From: Desulfobacterales bacterium
Lineage (GTDB): Bacteria > Desulfobacterota > Desulfobacteria > Desulfobacterales > Desulfobacteraceae
NCBI GenBank assembly: GCA_022361135.1
Contig: JAKSBM010000621.1
Coordinates: 1 to 6,643, forward strand
DNA: 6,643 nt
Direction of reading: 5' to 3'
Made by a program: the position numbers and the translations under genes
Shown: positions 1 through 6,643 of the stretch, one piece after another
Position numbering within the stretch: position 1 is the stretch's first letter
Layout: the number at the start of each line of letters is the position of its first letter
Notes under the pieces: generated by a model
Databases searched by the model: none
The model's input: only the letters and a program-made list of their open reading frames with translations
Told to the model about the DNA's origin: nothing

Positions 1-195
1 GCCGTTGAAATCTGTGGCGACGGTGTGGACAATGATTGCAGCGGTGGTGATCTGGCATGTGACAGTGATAACGACGATGACGGTTGGGATGAAAATGGGG
101 GGGATTGCGACGATAACAACGCAGATATCCACCCCAATGCCATCGATGTCTGCGGGGATGGCATTGACCAGGATTGCGAGGGCGGGGACAAACCA
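1..195 (+). repeat. MopE-type metal-binding repeats in gene 1 (first one partial)
   Basis: Two protein-level repeat units are encoded here. The first is only its tail, ending in CGDGVDNDC at residues 5-13. The second runs from Asp21 with alternating acidic residues (D21, D23, D25, D27), then GDCDDNNADIHP and CGDGIDQDC. This pattern (acidic DxDxDG loop, GDCDD, a His/Tyr-Pro segment, CGDGxDxDC) matches the putative metal-binding motif named after the Methylococcus outer-membrane protein MopE. Metal identity cannot be read from sequence; the acidic loop suits calcium. More units may lie upstream of the window. Confidence 0.85.
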
Positions 196-3100
196 TGTGA
201 AGACGCAAATTGTCTAGACCTTGCCGATTCCCCCATGGAAAGTCAATATCAGTCCGCCCCTGCCATTATTATGTTCTTGTTGGATAACTCCGGGTCAATG
301 GATTGGAGTTTTTTGACAACGGAAACCAATGGCACCTTTTCCAACAACTATTACCTCCATGACGTGGACGACCTCACCTACAGTTCAAATAAGGTCATTT
401 CCTCTGCTACGCGAGATCGCTGGCGGGCCCGGTGGCATGGGTATAATAGGCTGTATTATAACCCCAATGTTGTCTATTCCCCTTGGGCTTCCACTGACAT
501 GTATCCGAATATCCGGGCCTTTGATGATGCCGATGAAGCTGAGCCCCATCTCATGCTATCCCATCCCGTGGCCGATGATGATACGGTGGACATTGATGCA
601 ATCTGGACGACCGCAGCGGTTTCCGGCCTGGACATCCCCGTGGGCCATTATTTCGTCCGATATAATACCGACGTCTATCTGGTCACCCTTTCCGGGGGAA
701 GTATTCGCTACTATCGCATGGATGACCCCCATGACAGCTCCACGCTGTTCTCCGGGTTGACAGAGGTTACCGGTAGCAATATTCCGCCAATTACCTCCAG
801 AACCTATGGGGAAGAACGGCAGAATTTTGCCAATTGGTTTACCTTTTATCGTCGTCGGTTCTTGGCCGCTTCGGGTGCCCTTGCCAATATTATCCAGCAA
901 ATGCGCGATGTTAAAATAGGAATTTATACCATTAACCCCTCCAATGGGAATGGAAATGAGTACATTGTTCAGTCCCCGGTTCCGGTCCGGGTGAAGGGGG
1001 AGGACCAATCCGAAACCCTGATTAACCAATTGTACCGGTTTCAAGTCCCCTTTGAGGGAACCCCCTTGAGGGGGGGGCTCGAGGATATCGGGCAATTCTA
1101 TGATGATACCGACCAGGTCACGGTGAGCGGACTTGGGGCATCCCCCTATGAGGATGAAGAAGCAGGTGGGGCCTGCCAACAGGCGTTTACGGTGATGATG
1201 ACCGACGGCCATTGGACCGACAATGAGACCATTGAGGTTGGGGACCAGGACGGTGACGGGTGGGAGGATACTCTGGCGGACATCGCCATGCTTTATTACG
1301 GCATGGACCTTTCGGAATTGCCTGATCAGGTACCCACCAATTCCGTTGATACTCAAAGCACCCAGCACATGGTGACCTACGGGGTTGCCTTTGGGGTTAA
1401 GGGAAGCCTGGATCCCGAGTCCTTTCCCGATTGTCCCCAGGAGTGTACCACCTTGATTCCGGATTGCGATGCCTGTCCGGATTCATGGCCCAAACCATTT
1501 GGCTCCAATGGGTCGAAAATAGATGATTTTTACCATGCCACCGTCAATGGGCGGGGCAAGGTCTATAGTGCGGGAAATCCGGTCCAGCTTTCCGAAGCAT
1601 TGAGTCTTCTGCTTCAAGACCTTGAGGCCCGTGGCGGCAGTGCCGCATCCCTGGGGGTGAATGGGGATCAGGTTACCGTGGACACCACCATCTATCAACC
1701 CAGCTATTTCAGTGAGGATTGGATTGGGGATGTAAAGGCCTACAAATTTAACGTCACCAATGGACAACTGAACTCCAACCATGCATGGGCGGCCTCGGAA
1801 CAATTGGAAAGCAATTTGGGGGTTACTGGGTGGGCAACAAGCGGAAGCGGGCGAAAAATCATTACCAATGACGGCAATTCCGCCATTACCTTTAATACGG
1901 CCAATGCCACGACAATAGGGCTTTCTGCCCAATATATTAAATACATCCGCGGGGACAGCACCTTTGAAGGGGAGTCTGAAAATCAGTACCGACAACGGGA
2001 TTCAAAGTTGGGGGATATTATCCATTCCTCACCGGTTGAAGCCAACGGTCTTGTTTTTGTCGGGGCCAACGACGGCATGCTCCATGCCTTTGAAGCCAGC
2101 AGCGGAAAAGAGCGGTTTGCCTATATCCCCGGCTTTGTCCATGGGACCCTTCCCGAATTGGGGCGACAATATTACAGCCATCGTTATTATGTGGACGGCA
2201 CCCCCTATGTTCAAAAAATCGGCAGTTCCACCACCTACCTTGTGGGGGGGCTGGGTAAGGGGGGAAAGGGAGTCTATTGCCTGGATATCAGTTCTTCAAA
2301 ATTGAATCCCACCAACGAAAATGCGGCCAGGAATATTTTCAAATGGGTTTATCCCACCACATCGGACGATGACATGGGGTATTCATATTCCAAACCCACC
2401 ATTGTCAATTCCACCGCCGGGTGGGTGGTTATTTTCGGGAATGGGTATGGTAGCACGAATGGTAAGGCTGCCCTCTATGTTGTCCGGCTTTCCGACGGGG
2501 CATTATTGAAAAAGATAGACACAGATTTCGGAAATACCGGAATCGATTGCAACGGTTTGTCCACACCGGTTCTTATTGATGTGGATAGGGATAGTCTGGT
2601 GGATTATGCCTATGCCGGTGATCTCCAGGGGAATCTTTGGAAATTTGATCTCACCGATTCCGATGTAACCAAGTGGGATATGGCATTCAAGGACGGCAGT
2701 GATAAAGGGCAGCCCCTGTTTCGGGCCCTGAATGAAGACGGTAAGGCCCAGCCGATTACCCATAAACCAGATGTGGTCAAGCAATGCAACCGGAGTAAAT
2801 CCGGTTATTTGGTCGTATTCGGTACAGGGCGTTATCTGGGGGTTGATGATGTTTCCAATGCCGATGTGCAGACCATATACGGAATTTGGGACTGGGTAGA
2901 TGAATGGGCAAAAAACGGTACCACGGATGGGGAAAAGAAAACTTCGGATAAGTATTTGGGTACCTTTCAGGTGCCAAGCCAGAACGGCGGAAAGCGATTA
3001 TTATCCAACCTCTCCGGTTCAAGTGATTTGCCCGGCGGTGCACAGGAGGCCACCCTCCTGGAACAGACCGAAGTGCCTCTAACCAATTCAACATTGAGGG

Positions 3101-3609
3101 TTTTAACCAACAATAGAATCAATTGGTATACCCGATCAAAGGATCCGGAAACCGATGAAACCCATGTGGGCTGGTATTTTGATTTGCCCACGGACCGGGA
3201 GCGGGTCTTCAAGGATTTTGTTGTTCGCGACGGTGTGGTGGTCATGGTTACCACCATTCCTTCCCGGAGTGTTTGCCAGGTCGGCGGCCTCTCCTACCTC
3301 ATGGAATTCAGCGCATGTAACGGTGGGCGACTTCCCTTCCCATCCCTGGATATCGACAATGATCAGCTCATTGATGAATCCGATAAGGTCCAGATACAGA
3401 CGGGTACACCGGGAACCCCGGGATACTCCACCCAGAATGTGGCCCCATCGGGTATTCAGTTCAATGGGTTGGTCAATTTTCCGGTGATTTTAAGCTTGGA
3501 TGAAAATATGCGTGAGCGAAAATTCTTGTCCAGTTCCGAAGGGAATATTACCACCATTGATGAAACCCCGGAACGGCGTGGCATTTATTCCTGGAGAGAG
3601 TTGGAATAG
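1..3609 (+). CDS. PilC/PilY1-like type IV pilus tip protein with MopE-type metal-binding repeats and VWA domain (5' partial)
   Basis: The frame is open from base 1 to a TAG at 3607-3609 (1202 visible residues, numbered from base 1); the true start and signal peptide lie upstream. Residues 1-65 are Asp/Cys-rich MopE-type repeats. A VWA domain follows with MIDAS residues DNSGSM 95-100, Thr354 and Asp402. It contains the PilY1-type motifs YNRLYYNP (148-155) and NFANWFTFYR (275-284), an EF-hand-like loop at Asp415-Asp423 and a four-Cys cluster (478, 482, 489, 492). After RGD at 650-652 comes the PilC propeller: GDIIHSSP from 671, GANDGMLHAF 688-697, LGKGGKG near 751-757, a calcium loop Asp860-Asp868 running into YAGDLQGNLWKFDL, and a C-terminal DxDxDxxxD loop at 1117-1125. 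In this family, PilY1/PilC sits at or near the pilus tip and supports pilus extension, adhesion and surface sensing, with calcium controlling function. The family assignment is firm; the ligand and the role of the metal repeats are unknown. A GTG at 25 is internal to a repeat and is not the start. Confidence 0.93.
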   Translation, partial: AVEICGDGVDNDCSGGDLACDSDNDDDGWDENGGDCDDNNADIHPNAIDVCGDGIDQDCEGGDKPCEDANCLDLADSPMESQYQSAPAIIMFLLDNSGSMDWSFLTTETNGTFSNNYYLHDVDDLTYSSNKVISSATRDRWRARWHGYNRLYYNPNVVYSPWASTDMYPNIRAFDDADEAEPHLMLSHPVADDDTVDIDAIWTTAAVSGLDIPVGHYFVRYNTDVYLVTLSGGSIRYYRMDDPHDSSTLFSGLTEVTGSNIPPITSRTYGEERQNFANWFTFYRRRFLAASGALANIIQQMRDVKIGIYTINPSNGNGNEYIVQSPVPVRVKGEDQSETLINQLYRFQVPFEGTPLRGGLEDIGQFYDDTDQVTVSGLGASPYEDEEAGGACQQAFTVMMTDGHWTDNETIEVGDQDGDGWEDTLADIAMLYYGMDLSELPDQVPTNSVDTQSTQHMVTYGVAFGVKGSLDPESFPDCPQECTTLIPDCDACPDSWPKPFGSNGSKIDDFYHATVNGRGKVYSAGNPVQLSEALSLLLQDLEARGGSAASLGVNGDQVTVDTTIYQPSYFSEDWIGDVKAYKFNVTNGQLNSNHAWAASEQLESNLGVTGWATSGSGRKIITNDGNSAITFNTANATTIGLSAQYIKYIRGDSTFEGESENQYRQRDSKLGDIIHSSPVEANGLVFVGANDGMLHAFEASSGKERFAYIPGFVHGTLPELGRQYYSHRYYVDGTPYVQKIGSSTTYLVGGLGKGGKGVYCLDISSSKLNPTNENAARNIFKWVYPTTSDDDMGYSYSKPTIVNSTAGWVVIFGNGYGSTNGKAALYVVRLSDGALLKKIDTDFGNTGIDCNGLSTPVLIDVDRDSLVDYAYAGDLQGNLWKFDLTDSDVTKWDMAFKDGSDKGQPLFRALNEDGKAQPITHKPDVVKQCNRSKSGYLVVFGTGRYLGVDDVSNADVQTIYGIWDWVDEWAKNGTTDGEKKTSDKYLGTFQVPSQNGGKRLLSNLSGSSDLPGGAQEATLLEQTEVPLTNSTLRVLTNNRINWYTRSKDPETDETHVGWYFDLPTDRERVFKDFVVRDGVVVMVTTIPSRSVCQVGGLSYLMEFSACNGGRLPFPSLDIDNDQLIDESDKVQIQTGTPGTPGYSTQNVAPSGIQFNGLVNFPVILSLDENMRERKFLSSSEGNITTIDETPERRGIYSWRELE

Positions 3610-3671
3610 ATGACACTCGATGCCCATGGGTCAAAGTTATTAATCCAAATAATCAATATAGAAAATAATCA
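3610..3671 (+). promoter_or_regulatory. AT-rich intergenic spacer with an 11-base direct repeat
   Basis: The 62-base spacer is strongly AT-rich from about 3635 onward, unlike the flanking genes. It carries AAATAATCAAT twice, at 3647-3657 and 3663-3673, a 16-base period, with the second copy running into the ATG of gene 2. CCCATGGG at 3623-3630 is an 8-base palindrome but has no U-tract, so it is not a terminator. No strong ribosome binding site or convincing -35/-10 pair is visible. The repeat could be an operator, or simply AT-rich untranslated leader. Confidence 0.4.
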
Positions 3672-3794
3672 ATGAACCTTAAGCCAAATTTTTCCATATG
3701 TCTTTTCCCTGGATTTGTGCGACAAAAGGTCCCCTTGCTTGTTTTGGTTTTGTTGATATTTTTAACTTTTTCTCCAGCCCCGCCGGCCATTGCC
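3672..3794 (+). other. Sec signal peptide region of gene 2
   Basis: From ATG 3672 the protein has a long N-region with Arg17 and Lys19, a hydrophobic core rich in Leu, Val, Ile and Phe (about residues 20-33), and a Pro/Ala-rich end with Ala39-Ile-Ala41 before Gln42. This suits signal peptidase I cleavage. There is no lipobox Cys at +1 (Cys43 is at +2), so a lipoprotein is unlikely. The unusually long stretch before the basic residues could mean the real start is GTG 3717, which would give an ordinary 26-residue signal. Confidence 0.8.
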
Positions 3795-6643
3795 CAGTGC
3801 ACCAAACTCAGCCCCGTGGATGCAACGGTGACCGTTGCCCGGCCAACATTATCCTGGAGCAATACATCCTGTACCGGCGGCAATAGTTTCACCATCTATA
3901 TTAGAAATCCAGGCGGGGATTTGATTCATTGGTGGAATACCAATTGCAACACACCGGTTTGTAATTTTACGACTCCCATTGACATGCCCGAAGGGGATTA
4001 TTCGTGGAATGTCAGGCAGGGAACCAATCCCACCATTGAATGGTGGTATGCGGCTTTCAGTGTGGTCTATCCCAGGAATTGGTACGAGGATTCCGACGGG
4101 GACGGATATGGAAATGCCAATATTACCCAGGTCAGCGCATTTCAACCCTCGGGCTACGTGGAAGATAATACCGATTGTGACGATGATGACAACTCGGTCC
4201 ACCCCACGGCAACGGAATTTTGTGGAGACAATATTGATCAGGATTGCAACGGTGTGGACGGTATTTGCACCGAAGATGTGGATGGCGATGGTTGGCGGGT
4301 GGAGGCCGGGGATTGCAATGACAATGACCCCTCTATCTATCCGGCAGCCGCTGAAATCTGCGGTGATGGCGTGGATCAAAATTGCGACGGCCGGGATGTT
4401 GAATGTGTTTCCGGGGATTGCGGCACCCTGACCGATGTCCCCCTGGAAAGCCAATACCAGGCAGCCCCTTCCAATATCATGATGATCATGGATAATTCCG
4501 GATCCATGACCTCTTCCTTCATGACCACGGAATACGAAGGCTACTTTAGGAATTGTACCTATGTTTACAATTTGTCGGACAGCGCCTACCGTGGGGGGGC
4601 GTCTGCCCTGGAGGTATTCTCGTCCAATTATTGGAAGGGCCGGTGGCATGAATACAATCGGTTGTTCTATAACCCCAATGTGATCTATGAACCCTGGTTG
4701 CCCACGGAACGATATCCCAATTTAACGGCCTTTGCCGATGGGGACCAAGCCGTACCTCGCATGGTTAAAAGTCATCCCATCTGGGGGACGGTGACCAAAA
4801 ATTTAAATGCAAATTTTGGAAATTCCCATACCAATGGGATGGAAATCCCCATTGGTCATTATTTTGCCCGCCATGGAGAAGATATTTTTCTGGTGACCCT
4901 GGATGAACCCCGGATGCGTTTTTTTAAATTGAGCAATCCCACCGACAGCACCACCAATGGACAGAGTTTGGATGAGGTCACAGGGGCCGACATCCCCCCC
5001 ATCACCAGCCGTACTTTTATAGAGGAGCGCCAGAATTTTGCAAATTGGTTTACCTTTTATCGGTCACGTAATCTGGTTGCAAATGCCACCATCAGTCGAT
5101 TAATCCGGGCATTATCCAACGTCAATATCGGCATTTACACCACCAATCCCACCCCAGGCTATCAGGACCCCGCCCATACGGTCATTGTTCAACCCATGGT
5201 GCCGGTTCGGGTGGATGGTCAAGATGAAAGTGAAACCCTCCTTAACCTGATTTACGAACACAAGGTGGACGGCGGCGGTACCTATCTGAGGCGGGCTTTG
5301 AAGGTGGTGGGGGAATTTTTTGATGATACCGACAATGTTGAAGTGGATGCATTGGGCAGTTCTCCCTATGACTCCGAGGAGGATGGCGGGGCCTGCCAGC
5401 AGGCATTTGCCGTGCTGATGACCGATGGGCATTGGTCGGATCAGCATTTTAATTTTGGAAATTACGATGGCGATCCCTGGTCCAATACCCTGGCCGATGT
5501 GGCCATGTATTATTATCGCAAGGATTTGTCCGATCTCCCCGATAAAATACCTGCGAATTTTAAGGACTCCCTGAGTTACCAGCATCTGGTCACCTATGCC
5601 ATAGCCTTTGGGGTCGAGGGAAGCGTGAACCCCGATGATTATCCGGGCTGCCCAGAGGAATGCGACACCCTGGAACCCACATGCGAGGCCTGTCCCGATG
5701 ACTGGCCCAAGCCGGAGGGACGAAACCATACCAAAATTGATGACCTTTACCACGCCACCCTGAATGGCCGCGGCCATATGTGGAGTGCCTATGATCTGAC
5801 CGAGCTGTTGTCGGCCTTCCAATCCCTGGTCAGGGACATAGAGGGCCGGGTGGGGACGGCATCTTCCCTGGGTGTGAATTCCAATTTTCTCACCGATGAT
5901 ACAACCATTTATCAATCCAGCTACAGTTCCCATTTCTGGACCGGAGATGTCAAAGCCTTCCGGGTGGATGCCAATGGCAAACTCCTTAAAAATCCGCTTT
6001 GGTCGGCTTCCGATAAAATGGAAGAATTTTTGGATCAGGAAGGATTTTCAGCGCGTAAAATATTTACCAATAAAGGGGCGACGGGGCTGGCCTTCAATGT
6101 CCAGAACAAGACAGAGATCGGGATCAGCGAAGATGTTTTAAAATATATCCGGGGCGATGCCGGTAAGGAGGGTAAGGCCTCCGGTGATTTTAGAAAAAGG
6201 GATGCCCCCCTGGGGGATATTGTAAGTTCCAGCCCCATTCTGGCCAATGGCCTTGTGTTTGCCGGCGGAAATGACGGGATGCTCCATGCCTTTGATGCCT
6301 CCGACGGAAAGGAAGTCTTTGCCTATGTCCCGGAACAGGTTGTCCACAACCTCCAGGAATTGACCCAACAGAACTACAGCCACAAGTTTTTTGTCAATGC
6401 CACCCCATTTGCCAAGGAGATGGACAACAATACCATTTATCTTACCAGTGGCCTGGGGAAGGGGGGGAAGGGGTATTTTTGCCTGGATATATCCGATGAT
6501 AAGATTGATCCCGAAGATGAAAGCGACAGTGTGGAAATATTTAATTGGAATTATCCCACCCAGCCCGACCCGGACATGGACTATTCATACGGCCAGGCAT
6601 ACATTGTAAATTCCTCGGCCGGATGGGTGGTGATTTTTGGCAA
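3672..6643 (+). CDS. Second tandem PilC/PilY1-like protein with signal peptide, FnIII-like domain, MopE-type repeats and VWA domain (3' partial)
   Basis: An uninterrupted frame runs from ATG 3672 to the right edge (990 full codons, no stop). Residues 1-41 form a Sec signal peptide, probably cut after Ala-Ile-Ala41. Residues 42-137 look like an FnIII/Ig-like beta-sandwich. Two MopE-type repeats follow (140-195 and 202-245). The VWA domain has MIDAS residues DNSGSM 274-279, Thr537 and Asp585, and the family motifs YNRLFYNP (328-335) and NFANWFTFYR (455-464). A four-Cys cluster lies at 660, 664, 671 and 674, and RGD at 827-829. The PilC propeller begins at GDIVSSSP (848), with GGNDGMLHAF 865-874 and LGKGGKG from 928. 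Alignment with gene 1 ends near its residue 813, so about 390 residues are probably missing. It lies 62 bases after gene 1 on the same strand and is probably its paralogue and co-transcribed. No good ribosome binding site precedes ATG 3672, and GTG 3717 would leave a compact 26-residue signal peptide. The first propeller calcium loop lies beyond the window. Confidence 0.92.
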   Translation, partial: MNLKPNFSICLFPGFVRQKVPLLVLVLLIFLTFSPAPPAIAQCTKLSPVDATVTVARPTLSWSNTSCTGGNSFTIYIRNPGGDLIHWWNTNCNTPVCNFTTPIDMPEGDYSWNVRQGTNPTIEWWYAAFSVVYPRNWYEDSDGDGYGNANITQVSAFQPSGYVEDNTDCDDDDNSVHPTATEFCGDNIDQDCNGVDGICTEDVDGDGWRVEAGDCNDNDPSIYPAAAEICGDGVDQNCDGRDVECVSGDCGTLTDVPLESQYQAAPSNIMMIMDNSGSMTSSFMTTEYEGYFRNCTYVYNLSDSAYRGGASALEVFSSNYWKGRWHEYNRLFYNPNVIYEPWLPTERYPNLTAFADGDQAVPRMVKSHPIWGTVTKNLNANFGNSHTNGMEIPIGHYFARHGEDIFLVTLDEPRMRFFKLSNPTDSTTNGQSLDEVTGADIPPITSRTFIEERQNFANWFTFYRSRNLVANATISRLIRALSNVNIGIYTTNPTPGYQDPAHTVIVQPMVPVRVDGQDESETLLNLIYEHKVDGGGTYLRRALKVVGEFFDDTDNVEVDALGSSPYDSEEDGGACQQAFAVLMTDGHWSDQHFNFGNYDGDPWSNTLADVAMYYYRKDLSDLPDKIPANFKDSLSYQHLVTYAIAFGVEGSVNPDDYPGCPEECDTLEPTCEACPDDWPKPEGRNHTKIDDLYHATLNGRGHMWSAYDLTELLSAFQSLVRDIEGRVGTASSLGVNSNFLTDDTTIYQSSYSSHFWTGDVKAFRVDANGKLLKNPLWSASDKMEEFLDQEGFSARKIFTNKGATGLAFNVQNKTEIGISEDVLKYIRGDAGKEGKASGDFRKRDAPLGDIVSSSPILANGLVFAGGNDGMLHAFDASDGKEVFAYVPEQVVHNLQELTQQNYSHKFFVNATPFAKEMDNNTIYLTSGLGKGGKGYFCLDISDDKIDPEDESDSVEIFNWNYPTQPDPDMDYSYGQAYIVNSSAGWVVIFG
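3795..4082 (+). other. FnIII/Ig-like N-terminal domain of gene 2
   Basis: The segment of about 95 residues after the signal peptide has the spacing of a fibronectin type III or related beta-sandwich: a PxLSW strand, a FTIYIRNPGG strand and turn, then EGDYSWNV and a closing WYAAFSV strand. Four cysteines inside it could form disulfides. Such domains in surface proteins usually act as spacers or binding modules. The fold is inferred from pattern only. Whether gene 1 has an equivalent cannot be seen because its 5' end is missing. Confidence 0.6.
4089..4406 (+). repeat. Two MopE-type metal-binding repeats in gene 2
   Basis: Unit A starts at Asp140 (DSDGDGYG) and has a longer loop before TDCDDDDNSVHP and CGDNIDQDC. 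Unit B starts at Asp202 (DVDGDGW) and continues to GDCNDNDPSIYP and CGDGVDQNC, ending near Cys245. Both keep the acidic loop and the paired cysteines. Unit B is the close counterpart of the last unit of gene 1 and sits at the same distance from the VWA domain. The extra length of unit A lies between its acidic loop and the GDCDD-type segment, which is a common place for variation in these motifs. Confidence 0.87.

Noticed and set aside
25..27. GTG as the start of gene 1
   Set aside because: It lies inside a MopE-type repeat (CGDGVDNDC), the frame is open to base 1, and no signal peptide follows it.
1070..1077. Run of eight G, possibly a phase-variation tract as in Neisseria pilC
   Set aside because: Runs of seven G occur at 97-103, 2244-2250, 4593-4599 and 6461-6467, and seven C at 4994-5000, so they reflect the abundance of GGG/CCC codons. 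The tract lies deep in the gene at Thr-Pro-Leu-Arg-Gly-Gly, not in the signal peptide, and the frame is intact.
556..1368. 270-codon open frame on the minus strand
   Set aside because: It is antisense to the VWA domain of gene 1, has a Gly/Ile-rich composition typical of shadow frames and shows no recognisable domain. The same applies to minus-strand frames at 1483-1995, 3849-4649 and 5112-5933.
1465..1476. CxxC as a c-type heme attachment site
   Set aside because: The residue after the second Cys is Pro in both paralogues, not the His required for CxxCH.
3623..3630. CCCATGGG palindrome after gene 1 as a terminator
   Set aside because: The arms have no loop and there is no T-tract after it, so it cannot act as an intrinsic terminator.

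Overview
The window is a tandem pair of large, same-strand genes for secreted PilC/PilY1-family proteins, which are type IV pilus tip adhesins and assembly factors. There are 62 bases between them and essentially nothing else. Gene 1 (1-3609) has lost its 5' end to the window edge. Gene 2 (3672 to the right edge) has lost its 3' end. No RNA gene, insertion sequence, CRISPR array or convincing terminator is visible, and long open frames on the minus strand look like antisense shadows.

Both proteins share one architecture: Asp/Cys-rich MopE-like metal-binding repeats; a von Willebrand factor A (VWA) domain with a complete MIDAS metal site; a linker ending in a conserved RGD; then the PilC/PilY1 beta-propeller. 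Gene 1 shows the propeller through to its stop codon, including two Asp-rich calcium-type loops. Gene 2 shows its own N-terminus: a signal peptide, a fibronectin-III/Ig-like domain and two MopE-type repeats. It leaves the window early in the propeller, so about 390 residues are probably missing by comparison with gene 1. The two proteins are diverged paralogues that align almost collinearly, with many identical blocks and different loops.

The likely host is a Gram-negative, type IV-piliated bacterium. MopE-type repeats fused to PilY1-like proteins, mid-range base composition and many GGG/CCC codon runs suggest a deltaproteobacterium (Desulfobacterota) or similar environmental lineage. This is inference, since no taxonomic marker gene is present.

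Working model: both proteins are exported through Sec, act at or beyond the outer membrane with type IV pili, and need divalent metal (calcium at the EF-hand-like loops and MIDAS; calcium or another metal at the MopE repeats). The pair may supply alternative or cooperating pilus tips, as PilC1 and PilC2 do in Neisseria. The most unusual points are the MopE-repeat/PilY1 fusion, a four-cysteine cluster conserved in both copies, and apparent degeneration of one calcium loop in gene 2 only.
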